Shown: positions 41,410 through 49,860 of the stretch, piece after piece
Layout: each line of letters starts with the position of its first letter
Position numbering within the stretch: the first letter of the stretch is position 1
Assembly (NCBI GenBank): GCA_027488835.1
Contig: JAIYAW010000008.1
Location: 124,001-188,000, forward strand
Reading direction: 5' to 3'
Length of the DNA stretch: 64,000 nucleotides
From: Bacteroidota bacterium
GTDB lineage: Bacteria > Bacteroidota > Bacteroidia > NS11-12g > UBA955
Translations under genes and position numbers: made by a program
The notes under the pieces: generated by a model
Seen by the model: only the letters and a program-made list of their open reading frames with translations
What the model was told of the DNA's origin: nothing
Database searches by the model: none

Positions 41410-44148
41410 ATGATTTCTTTCCTAAAACAATTGAATTATTCAAAAAGAATTTTCATTTTGAGTCTAATTTCATGTTTATTTACAATAAATAGTCATGCAC
41501 AAACAATAACTAGCATATCATCTGCCGGTGCCGTTTCTGCAGGATCTAGTTCTGCTTATAACTTAAAATGGACAACTTCCACAACCACTACGAATATTGA
41601 AAAGCAAATTGATTTGACTTTATCATCTATTTCAGGTGGTACTAAGTTAATTTTCAATGCGTCCAATACGGCAGATTGGGAGGTCTTAATCGGATCACCG
41701 GGTTCGAATAGTTGGAAATCGTTTTGTCAAGTTAAAAGTTTATCCGCGGGTCAAACAACCGAAACTGTGTTTGTCCGCAATATTTCAACGAATGCCGGAA
41801 CATACAACAATACAATAACCATTGGTTTTGGTTCAAATTGTAGTTCGTATACTACTGCAGTTACGTTTAATGTAACTGTACAAAAAACAGCAAACGGAGT
41901 TTATACTTGGGTTGGGGCAAGCGGAATAGATAGTACTTATGGCAGATCTGATAACTGGTCTCCTGCGAGAACGTCGCCATCTACCTCTGATGTTTTGGTT
42001 GTAGATTTAGGCTCTGAAACTACTCCAGTGAAAACATCAATTAATATCTCTGGTGTAACCGAAACTATCAATCAATTTAAAATTTTTGATTATAACACTG
42101 TTGATTTTGTTTGTTCAACTTCTAATTCAAAATGGACAATAGGAAATAGTGGGTCATCGGGTTTGGGAGCTGACTTTGTGATTAATCCAAACTCAGCAAT
42201 GCGTAAAACTGGAAATGCAACATTAGAATTGGTAATTCCTTCATCTGATTCATTAACTGCAATGGGTTCATTGCATACGATTGCTGGAGAATTAAAATTC
42301 ACAGGAGCTGGTAAACAAATTTTCTCAAATACAATTAATACCTTGGGTGGGTTGTTATCTTTTATTCCGAGCACGCTCAATACACTATACTTGGATGGTG
42401 TATCACAAACAATAACAGGTAATTCTGGTACATTATATATTGATTCAATGATGAATGTACAAGTTGGAAAGGGATCGACTACAACGGCATTGACATTAAA
42501 TAGATCATTACCTTTATTCAGTACTCTAAGTATTTTGGGTAATACTACAATTAACTCCAATACTCCCTCAAGCGCAAGCGCTGCAGATTGGAATTCTTGG
42601 GTACCTTATTTGCAATTTAGATCAGCTACGAGAGTAGGTGCTAAAAGTAGAGGTGAGTTGGATGTATTTCCATCAACAGCAACGATTAATGGAGGTTGTT
42701 TATTTGAAATTCAAGGAACCAATGTACGTGCATACCGAATGTTCGGTATTCCTCTGAAAAACGGAGTGAATTTATCTCAGTTTACTGATAATATTGATAT
42801 CACGGGGAGCTATGCCTTTAAAAATAAAGATTCATTTTCTACCACTTGTAGTAATTGTATTTCATCAGCATTTACTTGGTATGAATCGAGTCAATCTTGG
42901 GGTGCTTTTAGTTCAGGGAATAATGCCAATGTAGTGCCTCATGGTACGGGAATTATGATGTTCTTTAGAGGAGCTAAAGGATATAATTTGGGTAAGCCAG
43001 ATAGTGATGCAAATGCTTCAACTATTGATTTTAAAGGACAACTTTTTACTGGTGATCATACTGTAAGTCTAGATTATAATAGTTCTGGTGCTGATCCAGC
43101 CTTGAAGGGATACAATCTAATTAGTAATCCTTATCCTTGCGCTATAGATTTTAAAGAAATCACAAAAGCTTCTGGATTTAAACAGAAGTTCCAAGTATAT
43201 GATAGCCGTGCAAAAACCTATAATGTTTGGGACAGTACTTTAGGTTTATCAAAGTCAGGGTCATCCAAATTTGTAAATGGATCAAGAAATGCGAGTCGCA
43301 TAATTGAAGCGGGTGCGTCATTTTTTGTTGTTGCCAGTAACACAGGGCAAAGTTTAACTTTTACAGAAAATTCAAAACGTGCGGGTTTGAAATCAACAAT
43401 TGATCATTTTAAAGCATCTTCAAATAATTTGAAATGTAACGAATTGAGAATTGGAATTAGGTTTGGTAATGATAGTATTCCTGAAAACGACAATGCGTTG
43501 ATTCAATCCGATATGAATTATGACAAAATTGTGAATGAAAAGGATGAATTCGATGCACCAAAATTGTTTGGTGGGTTCTTAGGTATAGGTCCTCTTACCC
43601 CTGATAATGTATGGATGTCAATTGATCGCAGGCCTGCGTCAGAGTTGAAATCTTATACAATTCCGTTGAAAGTAAAAACGCCTGAAAATAATAAATATAT
43701 AATTTCTTTCGATGGTTGTGAAAATAACGCTGGTCGTTATGAGATTTCTTTGGTAGATAAAATGCTCAATAAAGTAGTTCGCATGCGCAATGGGTCTGAG
43801 TATTCGTTTACAAAGTCTTTAGGAGATGCTTTGATAGAAAATAGATTTGAACTTTTGTATAATTCAAATATTGAAGTTACTACAGGGCTAAACGTTGCTG
43901 TACAAAATAAATTCACTGTGTACCCAAATCCAACCATTTCTAACGAAATAAATATTGTGAGCAATTCTGAAAATAGGATTCAGAAAGTTGAAATTTATTC
44001 AATGGATGGAAAATTGGTTCAATCATTTAACACCGATAATCATTCAAGTTCTGAAATTTGCAAAATTAATTTTGCTGGTAAAGGTACTTTTATTATAAAA
44101 ATGATTGGTAACAAATCAGTTGGAACAGAAATTATAATCGCCAAATAA
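41410..44148 (+). CDS. Secreted protein with T9SS type A sorting domain
   Basis: ATG 41410 gives 912 residues with a signal peptide (LSLISCLFTINSHA, then Q); a TTG at 41383 is inside the promoter box and rejected. The body is beta-rich and low in conserved motifs; a segment near the middle (GYNLISNPYPCAIDFKEI) matches repeat-like parts of large Bacteroidota surface proteins. The last ~75 residues form a type A sorting domain (FTVYPNPT, VEIYSMDGKLVQSF, GTFIIKM, then a basic-poor end IIIAK). It should be exported by T9SS and linked to or released from the surface. The exosortase operon follows after 39 bases, but a promoter in between suggests separate transcription. Specific role unknown. Confidence 0.82.
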   Translation: MISFLKQLNYSKRIFILSLISCLFTINSHAQTITSISSAGAVSAGSSSAYNLKWTTSTTTTNIEKQIDLTLSSISGGTKLIFNASNTADWEVLIGSPGSNSWKSFCQVKSLSAGQTTETVFVRNISTNAGTYNNTITIGFGSNCSSYTTAVTFNVTVQKTANGVYTWVGASGIDSTYGRSDNWSPARTSPSTSDVLVVDLGSETTPVKTSINISGVTETINQFKIFDYNTVDFVCSTSNSKWTIGNSGSSGLGADFVINPNSAMRKTGNATLELVIPSSDSLTAMGSLHTIAGELKFTGAGKQIFSNTINTLGGLLSFIPSTLNTLYLDGVSQTITGNSGTLYIDSMMNVQVGKGSTTTALTLNRSLPLFSTLSILGNTTINSNTPSSASAADWNSWVPYLQFRSATRVGAKSRGELDVFPSTATINGGCLFEIQGTNVRAYRMFGIPLKNGVNLSQFTDNIDITGSYAFKNKDSFSTTCSNCISSAFTWYESSQSWGAFSSGNNANVVPHGTGIMMFFRGAKGYNLGKPDSDANASTIDFKGQLFTGDHTVSLDYNSSGADPALKGYNLISNPYPCAIDFKEITKASGFKQKFQVYDSRAKTYNVWDSTLGLSKSGSSKFVNGSRNASRIIEAGASFFVVASNTGQSLTFTENSKRAGLKSTIDHFKASSNNLKCNELRIGIRFGNDSIPENDNALIQSDMNYDKIVNEKDEFDAPKLFGGFLGIGPLTPDNVWMSIDRRPASELKSYTIPLKVKTPENNKYIISFDGCENNAGRYEISLVDKMLNKVVRMRNGSEYSFTKSLGDALIENRFELLYNSNIEVTTGLNVAVQNKFTVYPNPTISNEINIVSNSENRIQKVEIYSMDGKLVQSFNTDNHSSSEICKINFAGKGTFIIKMIGNKSVGTEIIIAK

Positions 44149-44152
44149 ATAA

Positions 44153-44182
44153 TTGTAATTTAGAATAAATTAGTTAAATTTG
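44153..44182 (+). promoter_or_regulatory. Promoter of the exosortase operon
   Basis: TTG (44153-44155), 19 bp, then TAAATTTG (44175-44182): ideal Bacteroidota spacing. The box ends five bases before ATG 44188, so the transcript would be nearly leaderless. Confidence 0.6.
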
Positions 44183-44187
44183 TAACA

Positions 44188-44379
44188 ATGAAAAATTTTT
44201 TAAAACACACAATAGCTGTAGCATTATTTACAGTTGCTGTAAGTGCATTAATGGCACAAGGAACTCCAAATACGGATCCAGATGCTTCAGTTCCTGTTGA
44301 TGGTGGTATTTTTTCCGTAGTAGGTGGAGCAATCGCTTACGGTGTTTACCGCGTTAAAAACAGAAAATCTACTAAATAA
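44188..44379 (+). CDS. Tiny exosortase substrate with a PID-CTERM-like sorting signal
   Basis: A 63-residue pre-protein: signal peptide of ~24 residues (VALFTVAVSALMA, then Q), a ~14-residue acidic/Pro/Thr spacer (GTPNTDPDAS), then the sorting signal VPVDGG, a glycine/alanine-rich hydrophobic stretch and the basic end VKNRKSTK. This tripartite tail is the exosortase recognition pattern in Bacteroidota (PID-CTERM type). The exosortase gene follows after four bases, so it is the obvious local substrate. After both cleavages only a short peptide would remain, making it more a peptide tag or pilot than a structural protein. Confidence 0.85.
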   Translation: MKNFLKHTIAVALFTVAVSALMAQGTPNTDPDASVPVDGGIFSVVGGAIAYGVYRVKNRKSTK

Positions 44380-44383
44380 TTCT

Positions 44384-44941
44384 ATGATTTTCAAGGGTGT
44401 TTCCACCCAAATATTGAAGGAAGTTTCTTTGAGCAAAGCCCAAAGAAATTTCCTTTTTTTTGTTTTAATAAGCTTAATTATTTTTCCAGTTCTGAATAGC
44501 ATAGATGGGTTGAATGATTTTTTTACACATTTAGCGGCAACTGGTTCACGATATTTAATTGAATTGTTTTCCGGGGTAAAACCTTGGGGTTATTATAATC
44601 CTTTGAAATCTACATACCATGTTTTTGATTCAAGGGCCCATGTGCTTATAGGTGAGCCTTGTAATGGCTTGGATCTTTTTTACCTTTGCGTTGCATTTAT
44701 TATTGCAATTCCCAATGTTTCTTGGCAAAGAAAATTGATTTTTTCAACTAGTGGATTTCTCATTTTATTTATAAGTAATTTGCTTAGAGTTACTGCATTA
44801 TTTTTTGTAGCGAGAAATATGCCTGATTGGTTTGATACATTTCATAAAACCATCTTTCAATTATTGGTATACGGTATTATGTTTGCAATATGGATAATTT
44901 ATCTAAAGCCATTGAGTGGCAAAAAAACACAAAAAGAATAA
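44384..44941 (+). CDS. Exosortase family protein (XrtF/XrtX-like)
   Basis: ATG 44384 gives 185 residues; an upstream in-frame GTG at 44324 lies inside the substrate gene and is rejected. About five membrane helices carry the exosortase catalytic set: Cys93 in EPCNGLDLF, Arg135 in SNLLRVTAL and His154 in FHKTIFQLLVYG. It is a membrane cysteine transpeptidase-like enzyme that cleaves the PID-CTERM tail and probably transfers the protein to another envelope component. It sits between its substrate (4 bases upstream) and a small membrane protein that overlaps its end by 52 bases. The short length matches Bacteroidota exosortases; assignment to XrtF or XrtX is not certain. Confidence 0.88.
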   Translation: MIFKGVSTQILKEVSLSKAQRNFLFFVLISLIIFPVLNSIDGLNDFFTHLAATGSRYLIELFSGVKPWGYYNPLKSTYHVFDSRAHVLIGEPCNGLDLFYLCVAFIIAIPNVSWQRKLIFSTSGFLILFISNLLRVTALFFVARNMPDWFDTFHKTIFQLLVYGIMFAIWIIYLKPLSGKKTQKE

Positions 44942-45339
44942 TCGTATATAGTTTTGTATTACTAGTTTTAAATTTTGTTTTTCAATTTATTTCGAATGAA
45001 ATAGTTTTTCAAAACAAGAATTATCAAAGTTTACAATTCTTATTTGCGAATAAGGTTTTTCGATTTTTCTATCGAGAAATCATTGTATATACATTTGGTT
45101 ATTTGGGGTTTCGTTTTATTTCTAAAAATGTTTCGAAATTTTGGGCCAAACTATTTATTTATTTTTTACTTTTATTTGATTTTTGTTTAGGTTTAATTGG
45201 AGTTTCTCATTTTGTTTTCAATGAAAATATTCTATTGGAAAATATTTACAATTATCTTGTCATTTTCATTGCTTCACCTTTTTATTTCATGGCTTTCGTT
45301 ATTTTCGCTGTGTATCTGAATAATCATGAAAATGATTAA
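44890..45339 (+). CDS. Exosortase-associated small membrane protein
   Basis: A 149-residue protein with four predicted hydrophobic helices and aromatic-rich loops (NKVFRFFYREIIVYTFGYLGFRFISK). It matches, in size, order and texture, the exosortase F system-associated membrane proteins found next to xrtF in Flavobacteriia; the assignment is by context. ATG 44890 is the only good start and lies 52 bases inside the exosortase gene, an unusually long overlap. It may stabilise or partner the exosortase. Confidence 0.65.
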   Translation: MDNLSKAIEWQKNTKRIIVYSFVLLVLNFVFQFISNEIVFQNKNYQSLQFLFANKVFRFFYREIIVYTFGYLGFRFISKNVSKFWAKLFIYFLLLFDFCLGLIGVSHFVFNENILLENIYNYLVIFIASPFYFMAFVIFAVYLNNHEND

Positions 45340-46432
45340 GAATTGGAAAAAGCAATTTGGCTGTTTTTTATTTTTATTTATAACTGTCAATTACTGTTAT
45401 TCTCAATATTCCTTATCCTTGCAATATTTAAGAGGTGAAATGTTGCCTCATTCCGAATATACCCAACCATTAAAGGCGATGGTTGATGGAGTTCAAATTG
45501 ATGCATTATGGAAACTGCGTATGGATCAATCTTCCAAACTTACCTCAAGTTCTAATGCTGCTTATTGTCCTAAAATTGGTGGTTCTCTTATTTTTATAAA
45601 TAATGGGTTATCCGTAAGTGGATATCAATTGGGTGTTGGAGTAACTATGGGTGCAGAAATGTCAACAAAAAAGGAATGGTTGTTATCTTGGTCTTTAACA
45701 CATGGCCTATCATATGTTTCTGAAAAGTATGATACATTTACTAAGCCAATAAACTATGCAATTGGAAGTTATATTAATTTTTTAGCTCAACTTAAAATTG
45801 AGGCACAATATAATGTGTTGCCAAATTTTTCGGTTGCTCTTGGTGCAAATTTAACACATGTTTCAAATGCCAATTTTGCAAAGCCCAATGTTGGATTAAA
45901 TTCCATTCACGCAAATATTGGTGTTATATATTTTCCAAACGAAGTTTATAATACAGAAAGAAGCTCTTTTTATTTGCATAAAAGGAGATATTATACGAGT
46001 CCTTTATCCGTTGGAATGCGTTATGCCATAAGAGCGCATACACTTGAGTATCCTAATTCTTTGTCAACGGTAATTACAGATATCCAATATAGGATTCAAA
46101 AATCGGCGAATCACATTTGGGATGTTGGACTTGAATTTTTTTCTGATGATAATTACAAATTTGATAAATATGGAAATTCAAATGATATAACAAATTCAGA
46201 ACAATGGGAGTTGGGACTAAAATTTGGTCATCAATATGTTTTTGGTAGGTTAGGATTGCGAACAGATTTAGGAATGTACTTGTTAAAGCCAATTTTTAGC
46301 GAGAAGCCAGCCTTTTATAATTGTTTTGGTATAGATTATAGGTTGAGTCAAAATTGGGTCGCTAGAACGCGTTTAAAAGCGCATCTGAATATAGCAGATT
46401 ACATGGAATTCGGTTTCAGTTATTTGTTGTAA
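45326..46432 (+). CDS. PagL-like lipid A 3-O-deacylase (acyloxyacyl hydrolase family), outer-membrane barrel
   Basis: A 368-residue outer-membrane protein with a signal peptide (FLFLFITVNYCYS, then Q). The block LTHVSNANFAKPNVGLNS matches the PagL catalytic segment (HxSNA...PNxG), containing the His-Ser dyad that removes the 3-O acyl chain of lipid A. It is longer than enteric PagL but typical for Bacteroidota homologues. Its start overlaps the preceding membrane-protein gene (14 bases, or 8 with ATG 45332), so it belongs to the exosortase operon. This links the sorting system to lipid A or outer-membrane remodelling. A bidirectional terminator follows. Confidence 0.8.
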   Translation: MKMIKNWKKQFGCFLFLFITVNYCYSQYSLSLQYLRGEMLPHSEYTQPLKAMVDGVQIDALWKLRMDQSSKLTSSSNAAYCPKIGGSLIFINNGLSVSGYQLGVGVTMGAEMSTKKEWLLSWSLTHGLSYVSEKYDTFTKPINYAIGSYINFLAQLKIEAQYNVLPNFSVALGANLTHVSNANFAKPNVGLNSIHANIGVIYFPNEVYNTERSSFYLHKRRYYTSPLSVGMRYAIRAHTLEYPNSLSTVITDIQYRIQKSANHIWDVGLEFFSDDNYKFDKYGNSNDITNSEQWELGLKFGHQYVFGRLGLRTDLGMYLLKPIFSEKPAFYNCFGIDYRLSQNWVARTRLKAHLNIADYMEFGFSYLL

Positions 46433-46451
46433 TTTGATTTCCTCAATCAAT

Positions 46452-46486
46452 AAAAAAACCGCGATTTTAAAATCGCGGTTTTTTAT
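46452..46486. terminator. Bidirectional terminator between exosortase operon and desaturase
   Basis: A near-perfect palindrome, ACCGCGATTTT and AAAATCGCGGT, flanked by A-run and T-run on both sides, between convergent genes ending at 46432 and 46505. Confidence 0.92.
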
Positions 46487-46504
46487 TTGTAAATTATTTT
46501 TTAA

Positions 46505-47590
46505 TTATGATGTTGGATTTAATTGGCCAATATATTTGATATAATTAAAATGAGATTTAATTGCAGTTAACATTGTAGGGAATTCTTGATATCTAATGTT
46601 GAAATCAGCACAGGTAGATTTCACAATTTCGTTAATTTTAGGATAATGTATGTGGCTAATTTTTGGAAATAAATGATGTTCCACTTGGAAGTTTAGACCA
46701 CCCAATAACCAACACCATATTTTACTTTTGGTAGCAAAATTAGAAGTAGTGTGGATTTGATGCGTAGCCCAATCATTTTCAACTATAACTTCTTCAGGAT
46801 GATGTGCAATAAAATCCATGCCTTCTACCACGTGTGCCAATTGGAAAACAATTGTAATGCAAATGCCTGTTACTATGGCCGTGATTAAGTATCCCGTTAA
46901 TGCTATTGGCAAACCAAATTTCATTGCTGGTATCACTATAAATATGCCTAAGTAAACCAATTTGCTCGCCCAGAATTCAAAATGTTCAAATGAAGTCATT
47001 TTACCCTTCATTTGTCGCTCACCTATTTTACCGCTAAAATATTTTTTGAAATCTTGCAAAGTAATCCAAGTTATATAAGCCACTGAATATAAAAAGATAC
47101 CGTAAATATGTTGAAATTTGTGGAACCATAACTTTTTCTGGTTTTTATTTACGACCATGAAAGGATAAATATCAATGTCTTCATCAGCACCATCAATATT
47201 GGTAAAGCTATGGTGTGCAATATTGTGTTTTTCAACCCAATTAAAAGCGTTTCCGCCAAGGAAATTTAGACTATTCGCCATTATTTTATTTACCCAAGGT
47301 TTCGTAGAATAGCTGCCATGAGAACCATCGTGCATTACATTGAATCCAATCGCCGCGAAAGAAATTCCTAACAATGAGCAAAGAACTATTTGCAACCAAG
47401 TTTGTTCAGGTGTGAAAACAACCAAATACAAATATGCACTTACAAGCATTAATCCAAATACGATAGTTTTTATATATAAACTCCAATTTCCAGTTGGTTT
47501 AATATTGTTTTCTGTAAAGTATTGATCGATTCTTGATCGTAAAGTACTAAAAAACTGAGCATTTCTGCCTTCAAATCTTATTGTAGCCAT
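46505..47590 (-). CDS. Membrane fatty acid desaturase (acyl-CoA/acyl-lipid type)
   Basis: A 361-residue membrane protein with the three iron-binding histidine boxes: HDGSH, HNIAHH and QVEHHLFP, plus paired hydrophobic helices before and after. The QxxHH third box places it with front-end/linoleoyl-CoA-type desaturases of Bacteroidota. It introduces a double bond into fatty acyl chains using O2. A CAAATTTA box (47612-47619, read TAAATTTG on the minus strand) 21 bases upstream is a likely promoter. Regiospecificity cannot be told. Confidence 0.92.
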   Translation of the reverse strand: MATIRFEGRNAQFFSTLRSRIDQYFTENNIKPTGNWSLYIKTIVFGLMLVSAYLYLVVFTPEQTWLQIVLCSLLGISFAAIGFNVMHDGSHGSYSTKPWVNKIMANSLNFLGGNAFNWVEKHNIAHHSFTNIDGADEDIDIYPFMVVNKNQKKLWFHKFQHIYGIFLYSVAYITWITLQDFKKYFSGKIGERQMKGKMTSFEHFEFWASKLVYLGIFIVIPAMKFGLPIALTGYLITAIVTGICITIVFQLAHVVEGMDFIAHHPEEVIVENDWATHQIHTTSNFATKSKIWCWLLGGLNFQVEHHLFPKISHIHYPKINEIVKSTCADFNIRYQEFPTMLTAIKSHFNYIKYIGQLNPTS

Positions 47591-47692
47591 GTTTTAGATG
47601 TTTATTGTGTACAAATTTAGGATTAATTAAACCAATACGCAATGAAATTTAACGATAATTAAAAGAATAGTTGATTTGTTTAAACAAGAAGA

Positions 47693-48376
47693 TTAAAATT
47701 TGATTCCTAATCTAATTCCTGAATTTGTTTGCAAAGTGAATCCCATTCTTGAACCTAAAAATACTTCTCTGGTTTCATTGTTGCCATTATTCCAATATTG
47801 GGCTGTGCCATTGTCATTATAACCAAATCCATATCCAATTTCAGCACCCAAATAAATACTTGGAATGATATAATAATCAGCCCCAAATACAAGTCCACCG
47901 TATATTGAAAATGCACCCGAGTTAATTAGTGTCATTTGACCATTTTCAGTAAAAGTAACTCCGTTCAATGTATTGGTGCCATCCTTACTCATAGTTGAAA
48001 TCCCCATACCCGCTTCAGCGCCAACGTATGGTGAAAGTTTTTCAGTTCCAGGCAGGTGTTTTTCCACTCCTAAAATGAATTTTAAGTCGGTACTTTGTTG
48101 ATTTATTGTAAATGGAGGATTACCAGGTGCCATGCCATCATATGAATAATCGGTATTTTGATTAAAACTAAAGGCCAATCTTGTTCTCAAGGCGATATCT
48201 TTTTTTAGGAAATAACGCATCCGGATTTCTGAAATACTCAGACCAATGGGTGCACTACCTGTTTGGATATTCAAAGTTGTTTCAATTGTTTTATTTCCTT
48301 TTTCTGCTTTTTGCGCAAAGCTGTATTGAAAAAGTGAAGTAAATACAAAGAATGCGATAATTGATTGTGATTTCAT
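47693..48376 (-). CDS. Outer-membrane beta-barrel protein, paralogue of the gene upstream
   Basis: ATG 48376 gives 227 residues with a signal peptide (FFVFTSLFQYSFA, then Q). The rest alternates polar and hydrophobic residues as a small OmpA/OprF-like 8-strand barrel (IRMRYFLKKDIALRTRLAFSF, KLSPYVGAEAGMGIS, YYIIPSIYLGAEIGYGFGY) and ends GIRLGIKF, with terminal aromatic. It lies 12 bases downstream of its paralogue (48389-49150); both share the IxxRYF and YYIxxxFYLG(T/A)EI blocks, so they arose by tandem duplication. Function unknown. Confidence 0.75.
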   Translation of the reverse strand: MKSQSIIAFFVFTSLFQYSFAQKAEKGNKTIETTLNIQTGSAPIGLSISEIRMRYFLKKDIALRTRLAFSFNQNTDYSYDGMAPGNPPFTINQQSTDLKFILGVEKHLPGTEKLSPYVGAEAGMGISTMSKDGTNTLNGVTFTENGQMTLINSGAFSIYGGLVFGADYYIIPSIYLGAEIGYGFGYNDNGTAQYWNNGNNETREVFLGSRMGFTLQTNSGIRLGIKF

Positions 48377-48388
48377 ATGTTTCTGCAA

Positions 48389-49150
48389 TTAAAATTTATA
48401 TCCCAATCTGATGCCATTTGTATAAGTCAAAGCCAAAGAAGAGTTAGTGCCTAAGCTTTCTCCAGTGGTCAATGTTCCAGTAGGACTCAAAATTGACTTA
48501 TCTAAATTGCCCAAACTTACTGATTCATAACCATATCTAATTTCTGTCCCTAAATAAAAATTAGAATTTATATAATAATCCAATCCCACTATTCCACCAG
48601 CGTATACACCTTGTTGGGTAATTGAAGAATTATATATAAATCCTTTTTTGTACGTTGATGCATCATCGGTATTTGTTCCATTCACTGTTTTTGAACGAAT
48701 GGAAAATACCAATTCTACTCCCCAATACGGCGACAAATCATTTTTGGATTTAATATGTTGTTCAACGCCACCGCCAAGAGTAAATGATTGATTTGTTTCA
48801 TAAATTTTTGCACTTTCATCTTTGTCACCGGTAATTGTTTTATTGATAGACGACATTGTAATCATTCCTCTACCTCTGTATGCTCGCTTTTCCGAAATGA
48901 AATATCTTACTTTTATTTCGTCAAACTTAATTCCCAAAGGCTGATTCATCAGTTGAAGATTTAAAATTCCCTCAAAAGTAATATTGTCTTTTTTTGCCTT
49001 TAAGTATGGACCAACATTGTTTTGATTATTATTAACATTATTGTTGTTTGCATTGATATTTGCAACAGTATTGATTGCTTTTGCTGGTGTTTGGGCACCA
49101 ACGGAATGAAACATGAAACAAGCAAAAATTGCAATAAAAAGCGTTTTCAT
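48389..49150 (-). CDS. Outer-membrane beta-barrel protein with Asn-rich linker
   Basis: A 253-residue protein with a signal peptide (FIAIFACFMFHSVGA, then Q), an unusual asparagine-rich linker (residues ~32-46), and a barrel like that of the downstream paralogue (IKVRYFISEKRAYRGRGMI, YYINSNFYLGTEIRYGYE, ending GIRLGYKF). It is first in a two-gene operon. No family function is recognisable. It is transcribed divergently from 49210-49806. Confidence 0.75.
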   Translation of the reverse strand: MKTLFIAIFACFMFHSVGAQTPAKAINTVANINANNNNVNNNQNNVGPYLKAKKDNITFEGILNLQLMNQPLGIKFDEIKVRYFISEKRAYRGRGMITMSSINKTITGDKDESAKIYETNQSFTLGGGVEQHIKSKNDLSPYWGVELVFSIRSKTVNGTNTDDASTYKKGFIYNSSITQQGVYAGGIVGLDYYINSNFYLGTEIRYGYESVSLGNLDKSILSPTGTLTTGESLGTNSSLALTYTNGIRLGYKF

Positions 49151-49194
49151 TCTTCGAATTTACAAATATTGAATTATAACATTGCTATTTAATC

Positions 49195-49202
49195 TATTTT
49201 TG
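49195..49202 (+). promoter_or_regulatory. TAnnTTTG -7 box before the 198-residue secreted protein
   Basis: TATTTTTG, seven bases before ATG 49210. A TTG at 49169-49171 is 23 bp upstream, a little far for the ideal. Confidence 0.45.
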
Positions 49203-49209
49203 TATCGAA

Positions 49210-49806
49210 ATGCGGAGAATTATATTATTCTTTTTGATTTTATTTTGTAATCAGATAGCAATTGGGCAGAACTGGTCTCCAATAGATAGTATAAATTTGT
49301 CTTTAAAAAACAAACCGAATATTATTTTGGGAATGGACAAAAGAAATTCATATGTTGTTGGCATGCCTGTGAATGTTTTTGGAATACGGGCGGGTTGTGA
49401 TTATGGTAAACTTGCTCTTCTTGGTGCTTTTTATTCAGCGTCAACCCAAAAAGAAGGAACAGAGAATACATATGATTTTTTAATTTTAGGAGCAATTTGC
49501 GAATATCATTGGTATAAAACCTATCGCTTTCATTTTCATCAAACTGTCCAAACTGGAATTGGAACCGTTGATATTAAAGAATCTAATGTTAAAAAGGAAA
49601 TCCAATACACATCAAAAATGATAATTCCCATTGAAACAGGAATCACTGGGAATTTACGTTTTTTAAAGTATTTCGGACTTACAGCAGGGATTGGAGTAAG
49701 GACTTCCTTAACCCCCAACACTTATTATACTGCGCCATATTATTCTTATGGAATAATGGTCTTTACGAAAGATTTATTAAAAGACATTCGTGAATTCACT
49801 AAATAA
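49210..49806 (+). CDS. Small secreted or outer-membrane barrel protein, unknown function
   Basis: A 198-residue protein with a signal peptide (LFFLILFCNQIAIG, then Q) and a run of alternating beta-strands (VNVFGIRAGCDYGKLALLGAFYS, LILGAICEYHWYKTYRFHF, FGLTAGIGVRTSL), resembling a small outer-membrane barrel. I recognise no family. It faces the tandem barrel pair divergently and ends at a hairpin terminator. Confidence 0.7.
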   Translation: MRRIILFFLILFCNQIAIGQNWSPIDSINLSLKNKPNIILGMDKRNSYVVGMPVNVFGIRAGCDYGKLALLGAFYSASTQKEGTENTYDFLILGAICEYHWYKTYRFHFHQTVQTGIGTVDIKESNVKKEIQYTSKMIIPIETGITGNLRFLKYFGLTAGIGVRTSLTPNTYYTAPYYSYGIMVFTKDLLKDIREFTK

Positions 49807-49835
49807 AAATGGTCGGATTTTTCCGACCATTTTTA
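49806..49835. terminator. Bidirectional terminator
   Basis: ATGGTCGGA (49809-49817), loop TTTT, TCCGACCAT (49822-49830), with A-run before and T-run after, between convergent genes ending at 49806 and 49861. Confidence 0.92.
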
Positions 49836-49860
49836 TATGATAAAAGTCTTATGATTAAAT

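Noticed and set aside
42090-42560. 156-codon frame on the minus strand inside the type A cargo gene
   Set aside because: It lies wholly inside a convincing secreted-protein gene, has no start context or recognisable domain, and reflects codon bias of the other strand.
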